From: Salticus scenicus
Lineage: Eukaryota > Arthropoda > Arachnida > Araneae > Salticidae
NCBI GenBank assembly: GCA_963930645.1
Contig: OZ005662.1
Coordinates: 75,597,841 to 75,661,840, forward strand
Direction of reading: 5' to 3'
DNA length: 64,000 bases
Shown here: piece after piece, positions 12,103-23,047 of the stretch
Position numbering within the stretch: position 1 is the stretch's first letter
How the letters are laid out: the number at the start of each line of letters is the position of its first letter
Position numbers and translations under genes: made by a program
The notes under the pieces: generated by a model
The model's database searches: none
The model's input: only the letters and a program-made list of their open reading frames with translations
Told to the model about the DNA's origin: nothing

Positions 12103-14063
12103 AGGTTGATTTCTTTAGAAATCGACCTATTACAATCACTTCGTTTATCTATATATTTATATATCCATGTATCTATAATGAAAATTTTGTCATCACGATA
12201 ACTCCCGAAATATTACTCCAAATTGAACCAAATTTGGACAGTGAACTGATCTTATAAATATCTTGGATGATTTCGTTAACCAAGTTGCTCCGACTTTTTG
12301 TTTTCAAGTGGCAGCCACTTGAATATTTCTAACCCACATTGTAAAAAGCGTATTTAAAGCAAGATTTGCTTGAATTTTTATGTAAATCTAGACTACATAA
12401 GGGTCTAAATGAACTTTATTAATGAAATTTATCTGCCATTTTTAGCAAAGTGGCTGATATCTTAAGTGGGGCCACTTGAAATCAGGCTACCACTTGAAAA
12501 TTTAAAATCACGATAACTTCTGAAATAATGCTCCAAATCGAACCAAATTTGGACAGCGTCTTAACTTGTGTTATGAATATCTTGAATGAGTTTCTTAACC
12601 AAGTTGCTCTACCTTTTTGTTTTCAAGTGGAGACCAATTGAAATTTTCAAATTCAAATTCTAAAAAGCGTATTTCGAATTTGTTTGAATTTTGATTATAC
12701 ATAGACTATATAAGTGTCTCAATGAAGTTTATTAATGAACGTATCCGCCATTTTGAAGAAAGTGGCGGATATCTTAAGTTAAGCAGGGCCACTTGAAATC
12801 GGGCTACCACTTGAAAATTTAAAATTCCGATAACTTCCGAAATAATACTCCAAATCGAACCAAATTTGGACAGTGTCTTAACTTGTGTTATGAATATCTT
12901 GGATGAGTTCGTTAACCAAGTTGCTCCGACTTTTTGTTTTCAAGTGGCAGCCACTTGAATATTTCTAACCCACATTGTAAAAAGCGTATTTAAAGCAAAA
13001 TTTGCTTGAATTTTTATGTATATCTAGACTACATAAGGGTCTCAATGAAGTTTATTAATGAAGTTTATCCGCCATTTTTAATAAAGTGGCGGATATCTTA
13101 AGTGGGGCCACTTGAAATCAGGCTACCACTTGAAAATTTAAAATCACGAAAACTTACGAAATAATACTCCAAATCGAACCAAATTTGGACAGCGTCTTAA
13201 CTTGTGTTATGGATATCTTGGATGAGTTTCTTAACCAAGTTGCTGCACCATTTTGTTTTCAAGTGGAGACCACTTGATATTTTCAAATTCAAATTGTAAA
13301 AAGCGTATTCCGAATTTGTTTGAATTTTGATGTATACATAGACTATATAAGTGTCTCAATGAAGTTTATTAATGAACTATGGATTTTCTCACCAAAAGTC
13401 GCCAAGTGGGAAAGTCGCCAAATTTGGCGCCAAATCCTTTTCCTGCCATATTTGAGTTTTTTTATGCGTTTTTAAGGGAAAATTAGGCTATTTCAACGTT
13501 AAAACTAACTAAAAATGTAGAAAATTAACATTTAATCAATCTTACTAAGCCTCTTTGAAAGAATTTCTACAAAAAAAAAAAAAAAAAAAAAAAAAGAATT
13601 ATTTTCAAATTTGCAACAATATCTTAGATTAAATTAGTTCACTGAGCAACTTTCTCTGCCATTTTCATCCAAGTGGCAGCCACTTAATTTTTCAACACGA
13701 TGACTTTTGAGATTCTGAATTAATTCCAACTATATTTGTACAGTAGTCTTATCTGACAAATGCAATTAATATATTTGTCAACTTGGCCCACAATATTGTT
13801 TCCAAGCACCTGCCACTTAAAAATTTTAAATTCCCATAAAAAGATATTTATGAACCGATTTGCTTAAAACTCCATATGTAGATAGCCTTCATCAATATTT
13901 CTACTAATTCGTTAATAATTTGTAACCGCCATTTTGAAACAAAATGACGGCTACTTCATAAGGAAAAAGAAATCAACCTACCCTTCCGAATAAGCCGGAA
14001 GGACTTGTTTATAAAATTCTGTGCAGCAGTTCCTGAGATACCGCTGCCATAAAGTTTTTGTAA

Positions 14064-14095
<32 letters not shown>

Positions 14096-14180
14096 GACAG
14101 ACAGACATTTTCTAAATAGTTTTATATGTATACCTCTCAAAACGTGTAAATCCATCGAAAACCAGAAGTCGAAAATTTTT
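12103..14180. repeat. Family B TIR element with internal 316-bp tandem repeats
   Basis: AGGTTGATTTCTT at 12103 is inverted as AAGAAATCAACCT ending at 13979. Between them, units of about 316 bp repeat from about 12180 to 13380, each marked by CCAAATTTGGACAG (near 12231, 12543, 12860, 13178). Units 1 and 3 resemble each other, as do 2 and 4, giving a dimeric period of about 634 bp. After 13980 comes a tail with TGAGATACCG, a CA microsatellite (about 14064-14095), ACAGACAGACAG and CAAAACGTGTAAA, the end module also seen in families A and C. Confidence 0.72.
13378..13610 (+). repeat. Dispersed repeat F inside family B
   Basis: It shares AAGTCGCCAAATTT, GCGCCAAA and TTCAACGT blocks in order with 32940-33150 and 41410-41640. 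It begins exactly where the fourth 316-bp unit breaks off, so it probably inserted into the array. A long A run ends it. Confidence 0.55.
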
Positions 14181-14785
14181 ACGAAACCAATATTTTCATC
14201 TATTGAATGCCGAAGAATGAAAAGATTTGTTTAATTTTTTGAACGCATCTTCTGAATTGTATGCATCCAAATCCAAAGTCTGTTGTAATTCATTCGCCAG
14301 CTGTTTATAACGAATGTTTAACACATTTTATCCCATTGTCCCATTTAATGGACAGCTGAAAAATAGCATATAGAAATCAGAATTTGCTTGGTGTGAATAT
14401 TTTGTCAGCTGGAATGTATAATGGTATATATAAGCTTCTGCTAGCGTGTTATGTGTCTCACCTCCTCCTCCATCTGGAATCTTTGTTTAATCCTTACATT
14501 AGGGGGCGTGGTTTATCTTCTCTTTGCGGTTGAAAATTCTTTCTGGAGAACTATCATGTAAATAAGAAAGTATTATACAGATAAAGCAAAACTTTATACT
14601 CGGAAAGCACTTTTCACTATTGAAGAGAACACTAAAACGTATAAGTGCAAATTTCATCCTCTTTATTTCAATGTCCTGCGTACAAGGTGTATAAGATTTC
14701 TTATACAGTTTTTTTTTTTTTTTTTTTTTTTTCAAATTTTGTTGTATTTACCAAAACTAAATTCAAAAACTGGCGTCAATAGAAA
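14181..14785. other. Spacer, nothing recognised
   Basis: Mostly AT-rich, with a T run at 14710-14732. No element ends or credible open frame seen. Confidence 0.4.
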
Positions 14786-14972
14786 GATATTAAAACTTCT
14801 TCACACACCATAAATTTTAAGCCAGCGCAACTTGCTTTTGCTGACTTTTGACAGTCTTGCTTTTGCCTCCAAGGCAGTAGCACGTGTTTGCACCTGATGA
14901 AGAAAGGCTACGTCCTTTCGAAACCGGTTGTGCTGACTTAAAATTTATGGTGTGTGAAGAAGTTTTAATATC
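14786..14972. mobile_element. Inverted-repeat element carrying a hammerhead-like motif
   Basis: A 36-bp perfect inverted repeat (14786-14821 with 14937-14972) encloses 115 bp. The enclosed part contains a complete hammerhead-like motif just inside the right arm. Downstream AAAATTTATGGTGTG resembles the ATTTTATGGTGT that follows the motifs near 39950 and 48885, so the three elements look related. Confidence 0.7.
14890..14933 (+). ncRNA. Hammerhead-ribozyme-like motif H1
   Basis: Stem I GCAC (14890-14893) pairs with GTGC (14930-14933). The core CTGATGA (14894-14900) is followed by one unpaired A. Stem II GAAAGG (14902-14907) pairs with CCTTTC (14914-14919) around a 6-base loop. GAA (14920-14922) leads to the self-complementary stem III ACCGGT (14923-14928), and candidate cleavage is after T 14929. 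The architecture is that of minimal hammerheads in Penelope-like elements. The extra A before stem II departs from the canonical form and could weaken activity. Confidence 0.68.
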
Positions 14973-15176
14973 TTACTTTTGTTGTATTTAGTTTATTTAG
15001 GTTTAATTAACCTTAAAAAATATAATTTTCCTCAAATTTGAGCAAAATAAATAAATTGGGATATAATGGGTTAATTGTAACCACCTTGTAGAAATTTATT
15101 AATGACATGTGTAAAAATTGTGGCAACGTAAGAACGTTGCCATCAGCTCATTTTACAGGATTAAGGGATTAAAATA

Positions 15177-15389
15177 CAGTCGGTAACAAAAGTGTCCGAA
15201 CACTAGCAAAAATTCTTATGTAAAAATGGTACACTTCATACGGTTTTGTTAAGTAAATCCTTATCGAATCATGTTCTTACGCTGACTAAGGACAGGATTC
15301 GACAAGGATTCATTTAACAAAACCGTATGAAGTGTACTTTTTTTACATAGGAATTTTTGCTAATGTTCGGACACTTATGTTACCGACTG
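15177..15389. mobile_element. Tc1/mariner-type MITE (213 bp, TA target)
   Basis: The ends CAGTCGGTAACA and TGTTACCGACTG (one difference) are flanked by TA at 15175-15176 and 15390-15391. The inverted repeats are nearly 100 bp each and leave only a short centre. No coding capacity. Confidence 0.85.
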
Positions 15390-15996
15390 TACATTAACCC
15401 TTTAACGTTCACTACTTAATTTATTTTAAAAATTACTGAACTAATTTTAAAAATGGCTTTTAGACACATAGCTGATCATAAATATTTAAAAAATAAAAAA
15501 TTAGCATTGTTCTTTCTCGAGAAAGTTTTGGTTTGAAACCTCTATAAGTTAACCTTATTAAATTCCAATAATATTTAATTTAATAAATAAAAAACTTTGT
15601 AGGTAAACATTATCGACTACAAAAACTCGCAAAAGTTGCATAGATGCCAACATTTCAATTTATTCCGGAGTATTTTAACCCTTTGTAGAGCAGGGTAATT
15701 CGGTTCATTTAAATTACACTCTGCCGGAATTTACGAACATAATTAAAATAGAAGAAATTTTAAATTTTCACGTAAAAAAAAAAGGGCCTTTTCTGCTATG
15801 TTATAAATGTAAATTTTTGCTGAAAAATTTCCGGGATGAGTTTTTGCACTTGAGAGTTAAAATTAGGTGTTCCATCAGCGGGAACACTGCAACTGAAAGG
15901 GTTAAAATATTTTTAATAATCGGATCGGGTAAAATATATTTAAAGAACTTTCAGGAAAAAATAAATCACAGATTTAGTAAACTTAGAAAAAATCAC

Positions 15997-16002
15997 TTTA
16001 TT
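15997..16002 (-). promoter_or_regulatory. Polyadenylation signal AATAAA (unit A)
   Basis: It lies 41 bases past the BTB exon stop codon on the minus strand, a usual distance for a poly(A) signal in a short 3' UTR. Confidence 0.55.
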
Positions 16003-16043
16003 TTCGAAATAGACAAATCATTTTTAAATGTTAAATGCATTTT

Positions 16044-16606
16044 TCATGAACTTTTGCCTTCTAAAACTTTAATAAGTAATTCATTGCATGCAATTGGATT
16101 TTTACTCATAAATTCCTGCCATTTACATGTTTTCATAATTTCCAACGAATTCTTTTTATCGGTAAAAAAATTTATAGAAGCTTTAGTGAGCTTTTGCTCA
16201 CTATGTAGAAGAGATAAAGCTAAAACATCACAAAAATTGTCCACAGAAATATTTTCCAATATATTCTCCAGACATGCATTTTTAAGTTCAGTAACTTGAT
16301 ATTTATCACCGACTGTATACAAATCTAGTGCATTTTTTGAAGTCGAATGTTCTGTATTTCCTGTATAGAGATATTTGATAAAGTCAGATACGATGGAAGG
16401 ATCGATATCTTCTATCTGAATGACACCAGAAGCCTTCTCTTTTGTGTCATGTGTCACCATGGCTAGGAATACAGGAGATCTAGCAGCAAGAATGCACCTG
16501 TGACATTGGAATTCTGTATCTTTTGCCTTCACAATTATATCACTGATATTACCTTCAAGAAGAAATTCTAAATCTTTTTGAAGTTTTCTTACACCTATAG
16601 GAACAC
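16044..16606 (-). CDS. BTB-BACK terminal exon of MATH-BTB gene (unit A)
   Basis: The exon encodes about 187 residues of a speckle-type POZ (TDPOZ-like) protein. The BTB fold is seen in NISDIIVKAKDTEFQCHRC, ILAARSPVF and IKYLYTGNT, followed by a BACK-like helical region (LYTVGDKYQV, WQEFMSKNP) and a stop. Such proteins are usually substrate adaptors for Cul3 ubiquitin ligases; that role is inferred. The acceptor is CCTATAG after a T-rich tract; a second CCTATAG 12 bases on (exon start 16594) is in the same phase. Phase 1 matches the MATH exon donor at 46276. Open sequence upstream to 16745 is intron and microsatellite read-through. The protein is identical to unit B. Confidence 0.8.
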
Positions 16607-17106
16607 CTATAGGAAAAAAATTAAATTTTAACTTCCAATGTAAAATCATAATATATTTAAACACACAAACACACACACACATATATATATATAAAAGAAA
16701 AAAAAAAGCATGCACTAGAGCAAGTTTGAGACAATCGTTGTCCACACGTAGTTCGGATCTTTATTATCTTCTATGGACGAATACATTTGTGAAGTGCTGT
16801 CAGGAAAAAATGTTGATAATGTGGTTCAAAGAGAATACATAGCTGTAAAAAACACTCTTACCATACACTCAAATATCCCCAGAATTAGCAATGAATCCGT
16901 AATACATTAACGGTTAAAACAAATTGAATAAGCTTAATGCAAATGCTTTTTAGATAAAACTGCTACTGAATCTGCTACAATTGACTGTGTAAAATTACCA
17001 CCTATAAGATAAAAATAAAACAGTCATAATTTTTTTACATGCATTGACACAATTAATTCATGGAAATATTAAATATCATTTAATATTGATAATAAATGAC
17101 GGTATC

Positions 17107-17110
17107 TTAA

Positions 17111-17147
<37 letters not shown>

Positions 17148-17155
17148 ATATATAA
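17107..17155. repeat. TA microsatellite (unit A)
   Basis: About 45 bases of TA repeat here are only about 20 in unit B (22861-22880). It is a useful length polymorphism between the two copies. Confidence 0.8.
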
Positions 17156-17323
17156 GCACTATAGTATCATTATCATTACTATTGTTAAAAAATTACTGCT
17201 ACTAATTATATTAATTTTAGTAATTGTAAACAATTCATAAAATGGTTAAAGCTGAAACGAAAATTCTATTTTAAAATATAAAACATAAAATTTAATACAA
17301 AGAGTTTTTTTTTTTCCCCTTTT

Positions 17324-18431
17324 TACTTTCTCTTACCCATTGGGTCGAGAAAGTATTGTTTAAGGATCAAATTTTCGAACGTGAGTTTTTGTTATATTTA
17401 CATGTTCTGAGGTCCCCTGAATACGAAAATCATGTTTTTAGCGAATGGTCTGTGTGTGTCTGTTATCAGCATATCTCAAGAACAAATATTAGCAGAAATT
17501 CCAAACTCGGTATTCTAAATGTGTATAATATAGGGATGCTACACTAAGCTTTTCGTTGAAATGAAGCAAATGGTTCGTGTACAGGGACACTCAAAAGTAT
17601 TCAGATACATTACGTCTATGGGGGAAATTACAGGTAAGTAGAGTTTAACATCTATAGACTGCACTAAACCAAATGAAACGAATGTATATTTTGTGTAATA
17701 GAGATAGTCAACTGTGAAAAAAATTTTGTGTATGTAGGAGCCTTGCCTTCCCCCCTGGTGGGGGGAAGTCCCCCCTCGAGGGGAGTAAATTTTTATGATG
17801 GGTATCTTTCAAAAGAGCTCGCCTATACCTTTAAAACGAATGGTTGAACTATCAATCTGCGATAATTTAAAATAAAGTTATCAATTTTTTGCATTTTTAA
17901 CTTTTTTTTTTTTAATGTAATATTGAAAATAAATTCAACTTTTTTTGGATATTTAGTGTTATACTACTTCTCTAATGTGGAAACCGTGTGCATTATCATG
18001 GAAGATAATTTTTTTAAATAATAATTTTAATAAATTATTTTTACTGAGTGAATTTGTATAGGAAAAAAATATAGAAGAAAGTCGTGCAGTGACCATAAAC
18101 AAACTAGTTATTTGTTATTAGTGGATGTGCTTTACTAATATTATTTTTCCATTTCCAGGAAAGTTGTTCGGGAATTGAAAAAAATTCCTCATAGAGATAT
18201 GGTAAATAATGTATGTTGAGCTAAATATTCATCACCTGTTTTTTGTACATTAATGAAACGGGGGGTTGAGGGGGGTGGTAGCCCCCCTCACACAGAACTA
18301 ATTATAATATAAAACTCTTCCTAAGCCTAATTTGAATTGTTTAACATAGGTTTACATAACAGTGCTCGTTATCTTACCTCTTAATCTCCAACATGTATTT
18401 ATAGTATTAAATTTCAGGGTAAGAGAAAGTA
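17324..18431 (+). repeat. Family C element (unit A)
   Basis: It begins TACTTTCTCTTACCC, immediately able to fold with GAGAAAGTA, and ends GGGTAAGAGAAAGTA, giving inverted tips. The left module reads, in reverse, like the ends of families A and B (TGTTCTGAGG, GTCTGT, ATCTCAAGAACAAAT). It also has a conserved block, TGGTTCGTGTACAGGGACAC, and G/C-rich hairpins near 17750-17790 and 18260-18290. In other copies homology continues a few tens of bases past the right tip, so the true end may lie near 18460. No protein recognised. Confidence 0.65.
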
Positions 18432-18652
18432 GTGTGAGTGACACACTAGATTATTTTAACTACTTTCTTAGTGCTTGTTTCAATAGACAGTTTTAAAATT
18501 TTATGACTGCATTTATTTATTTATTTATTTATTTTTTTTTATGAAATGGACGTAATGCTAATATTTATAATCTCATTTTATGAAGCACAGATATGAAAAT
18601 TGCAAAATGTTTCTGAAAATAAAATGGCTTCACAACATAAAAAATATCGAGA

Positions 18653-19532
18653 GCGACTCCACTCTACTTCCCGAACATTAAATAATTACCGATTGTATAA
18701 ATAAAGTAAGACAAGTTTTTTAATAAACAAAAGCGAAAATTATAATAGGGTGTTTGAGTATTTTTCTCCATTGTTTAATTGCACTTCAAATAACACTGCT
18801 CTACAAAAAAAAAAAAAAAAAAAAGTTCTGATACAACTCTTGCTGATTCTTATGTAAAATGACCTCCTGAATCCGAATGTGACTCCCATTTTGCCCAGTC
18901 ACCCACCGATTTTTAGAAACTCCCTCAATTTTTTTCTCTGCTCGATAATTTTATGACCACGAATTTGATGTGATGAATGAAAAAGAATTAAATTAACACC
19001 CAAAAACAAAAAAGATATAAAGTTTAAAAAATAACTTTAATAACAGATTAAAAAATATATAAAATATGTAATGCATAATTTTATTGGCAAATAACCTCCA
19101 AAATTTTTCTCTTGTCGCAAATGTCCATGTTTTACAATTTTCCAACTCTGTAGCCCCTCAGAAGATATTTAACGGTTAAAATAATCCTACCCCTCCTTAA
19201 AATCAAGTTTAACGCATGTGAAATCACGTTTTGCCCCCCCCCCCCCACTTGGGGACCGAATTTCTAAAATTCCAGAAATCGATTTTTAGACATTTGTATC
19301 AGCTATATTTTAAAGCAAAAATTTTACGGATATCTGTTTTTTTGTTTGAGATATGAAGGATTTTGTGAAATCATGTTTTGCGCCCCCCTCCCTCCTCGGG
19401 GACGAATTTAAAAAATCGTTTCTTAGTGGATGCCTACGTCATAGAAAGAACATTGTCACAAAATTTCATGCTTCTAGGTCCAGGGGTTTGGTCTGGGTGA
19501 TGATGAATCACCCCCTCATTCAGAAAGAACGA

Positions 19533-19594
<62 letters not shown>

Positions 19595-21051
19595 TATCGC
19601 AGATCGATGGTTCAACCATTCGTTTTAAAGGTATTGGCGAGCTCTTTTGAAAGATACCCATCTTGAAAATTTACTCCCCTCGAGAGAGGACCCCCTCAGG
19701 GGGGGAGGCGAGGCTCCTACATACATAAAAAAAATTTCCCAGTTGACTATATTACAAAAAATATATATTCGTTTCATTTAGCTTGGTGCAGTCTATAGAT
19801 GTTAAACTCTACTTACCTGCAATTTTCCCCATAGACGTAATGAATTTGAAAACTTTTGAGTGTCCCTGCACACGAACCATTTGCTTCATCTCAACGAAAA
19901 GCTTACTGTAGCATCCCTATATGGTACGCATTAAAATGCCGAGTTTGGAATTTCTGCTACTATTTGTTCTTGAGATATGCTGATAACAGACACACAGACC
20001 ATTCGCTAAAAACATGATTTTCGTATTCAGGGGACGTCAGAACATGTAAAGATAACAAAAACTCACTTTCAAAAATTTGACCCTAAAACAATACGTTCTC
20101 GACACTATGGGTAAGAGAAAGTAAATAAAAAACTGGAAATGAGACAAGAAAAACCGATAAAAGCAAATTTGCATCTCAAACAAAGCTATAATACTTTTTT
20201 ACTTTCCGAACAGTATGGTGAGGAAAGTATTGTAATCATGTCAAAAATTCGAATTTGTGATTTTGATGTTTCTATACGTTTAGAGGTCCCCTGAGTCCGT
20301 TTTCACTATTTTTACGATGATGTATGTATGTGTGTATGTATGTGTGTATACGTGTGTGTATGTGTGTGTGTGTCTGTGAGTGAACACGCTAGCCTCTAAA
20401 CGCTTTGTTCGAATAAGCTGAAAGTTGATACGTATACTGTAAGTCACCATAGTACGAACCCTATTGATTTTGCCGAATCTAGCACTTCTAGTTTTTTTAT
20501 AGGGACACCAGGAAAAATTCTTTTCATTAAGGCCTATGGGTCCAAATTTCAAAAGTGCGATCGTGTCTAAACGCTTTATTAATCGGAGCAAAAATTTTGT
20601 ATACATGTTGTAGGTCACAGTTGCACGAACTGTAAAGATTTTGGTGAATTTAGCACTTAGTTTTTTTTTTACAGGGACACAAAGAAAAATTCTTTATTAT
20701 TATGGCCTATGGGACCAAATTTTTAAAAGTGCGATAGCATCTAAACGCCTTATTCAATTGAGCTGAAAATTTATATGAATATTATAAATCCCTGTTGCAC
20801 TAACCATAAGTATTTTGGTGAATCTAGCATTTATAGGTTTTTACAGAGACACAACGAAAAACTCTTTATCATTATGATCTATGGGCTCAATGTTCAGTAG
20901 CGTTAAGTAAAACATCGTGTAATATATGGAGAAAAATACTCAAACACTCTATTATGGTTTTCTCTCTTTTGTTTGTTTAACAACTCCTCTTTCTTTACTT
21001 TATCTACAAAACTGTTAATTAGTCGATGTTCGGAAAGTCGAGTGGAGTCAC
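18653..21051. repeat. Fold-back-bounded element with ~170-bp internal units (unit A)
   Basis: Arms at about 18653-18771 and 20926-21051 are inverted copies. The inner 30 bases match with one difference, around GTGTTTGAGTATTTTTCTCC. Inside are a reversed family C end (about 19640-20127), a TA/GA microsatellite (19540-19592), a TG microsatellite (20320-20375) and degenerate direct units of about 173-175 bp from 20385 to 20920, marked by TCTAAACGC and TTTTGGTGAAT. Confidence 0.65.
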
Positions 21052-21744
21052 TCCAGATTTCCCCCCTCGCCCCCCCGCCCCCCCCCCCCCCCCCAGTGTC
21101 GCTATATAAAGCCTCTTTTAAATATCTATTCCGCTTGTGTTGGTCGATTTCTTCAGGAAAATTGATAGGCAGCGTTCGTTAACAGTAAAATATAGCAAAG
21201 CTTTTTTATAAATTACGTTCGATAGAAAGTAACGTTCAGTTTAATTTCAGGAAGCCTTACATATTGTCTATAAACTAGAGGTTTGAAACCTCTATAAGTT
21301 AACCTTATTAAATTCCAATAATATTTAATTTAATAAATAAAAAACTTTGTAGGTAAACATTATCGACTACAAAAACTCGCAAAAATTGCATAGATGCCAA
21401 CATTTCAATTTATTCCGGAGTATTTTAACCCTTTGTAGAGCAGAGTAATTCGGTTCATTTAAATTACACTCTGCCGGAATTTACGAACATAATTAAAATA
21501 GAAGAAATTTTAAATTTTCACGTAAAAAAAAGGGCCTTTTCTGCTATGTTATAAATGTAAATTTTTGCTGAAAAATTTCCGGGATGAGTTTTTGCACTTG
21601 AGAGTTAAAATTAGGTGTTCCATCAGCGGGAACACTGCAACTGAAAGGGTTAAAATATTTTTAATAATCGGATCCTGTAAAATATATTTAAAGAACTTTC
21701 AGAAAAAAATAAATCACAGATTTAGTAAACTTAGAAAAAATCAC

Positions 21745-21750
21745 TTTATT
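21745..21750 (-). promoter_or_regulatory. Polyadenylation signal AATAAA (unit B)
   Basis: Same position relative to the stop codon as in unit A, 41 bases downstream on the minus strand. Confidence 0.55.
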
Positions 21751-21791
21751 TTCGAAATAGACAAATCATTTTTAAATGTTAAATGCATTTT

Positions 21792-22354
21792 TCATGAACT
21801 TTTGCCTTCTAAAACTTTAATAAGTAATTCATTGCATGCAATTGGATTTTTACTCATAAATTCCTGCCATTTACATGTTTTCATAATTTCCAACGAATTC
21901 TTTTTATCGGTAAAAAAATTTATAGAAGCTTTAGTGAGCTTTTGCTCACTATGTAGAAGAGATAAAGCTAAAACATCACAAAAATTGTCCACAGAAATAT
22001 TTTCCAATATATTCTCCAGACATGCATTTTTAAGTTCAGTAACTTGATATTTATCACCGACTGTATACAAATCTAGTGCATTTTTTGAAGTCGAATGTTC
22101 TGTATTTCCTGTATAGAGATATTTGATAAAGTCAGATACGATGGAAGGATCGATATCTTCTATCTGAATGACACCAGAAGCCTTCTCTTTTGTGTCATGT
22201 GTTACCATGGCTAGGAATACAGGAGATCTAGCAGCAAGAATGCACCTGTGACATTGGAATTCTGTATCTTTTGCCTTCACAATTATATCACTGATATTAC
22301 CTTCAAGAAGAAATTCTAAATCTTTTTGAAGTTTTCTTACACCTATAGGAACAC
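21792..22354 (-). CDS. BTB-BACK terminal exon of MATH-BTB gene (unit B)
   Basis: Copy of the 16044-16606 exon with an identical predicted protein. Comparing the two exons base by base I find a single silent change (GTG to GTA in the Val of LAMVTHD). Acceptor CCTATAG, phase 1, with the same second acceptor 12 bases downstream. It lies nearer the MATH exon (about 24 kb) than unit A does. Joining 421 bases of MATH exon to these 563 bases gives 328 codons including the stop, a usual size for TDPOZ-like proteins. Confidence 0.8.
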
Positions 22355-22408
22355 CTATAGGAAAAAAATTAAATTTTAACTTCCAATGTAAAATCATAAT
22401 ATATTTAA

Positions 22409-22443
<35 letters not shown>

Positions 22444-23047
22444 AAAGAAAAAAAAAAAGCATGCACTAGAGCAAGTTTGAGACAATCGTTGTCCACACGT
22501 AGTTCGGATCTTTATTATCTTCTATGGACGAATACATTTGTGAAGTGCTGTCAGGAAAAAATGTTGATAATGTGGTTCAAAGAGAATACATAGCTGTAAA
22601 AAACACTCTTACCATACACTCAAATACCCCCAGAATTAGCAATGAATCCGTAATACATTAACGGTTAAAACAAATTGAATAAGCTTAATGCAAATGCTTT
22701 TAAGATAAAACTGCTACTGAATCTGCTACAATTAACTATGTAAAATTACCACCTATAAGATAAAAATAAAACAGTCATAATTTTTTTACATGCATTGTCA
22801 CAATTAATTCATGGAAATATTAAATATCATTTAATATTGATAATAAATGACGGTATCTTAAATATATATATATATATATAAGCACTATAGTATCATTATC
22901 ATTACTATTATTAAAAAATTACTGCTACTAATTATATTAATTTTAGTAATTGTAAACAATTCATAAAATGGTTAAAGCTGAAACGAAAACTCTATTTTAA
23001 AATATAAAACATAAAATTTAATACAAAGAGTTTTTTTTCCCCCCTTT

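Larger units (their letters stand above)
15530..21277. repeat. Recent 5.75 kb tandem duplication, unit A
   Basis: Unit A matches 21280-26967 (unit B) almost base for base. It contains the BTB-BACK exon, a family C element and a fold-back-bounded element. Homology starts at GGTTTGAAACC (15530 and 21280) and unit A ends at ATAAACTA (21277), with GA as filler. No direct repeat is evident at the joins, so an end-joining or replication-slippage origin is likelier than unequal exchange between repeats. Visible differences are mainly microsatellite and homopolymer lengths with few substitutions. Confidence 0.9.

Noticed and set aside
15817..16299. 160-codon plus-strand open frame overlapping the BTB exon (also 21565-22047)
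   Set aside because: It is the antisense shadow of the BTB-BACK exon; its length reflects constraint on the minus strand.
19353..19628. Open frame ending in IYIYIY and EREREREI (and 25091-25327)
   Set aside because: It is carried by TA and GA microsatellites and by C-rich repeat sequence shared with several elements.
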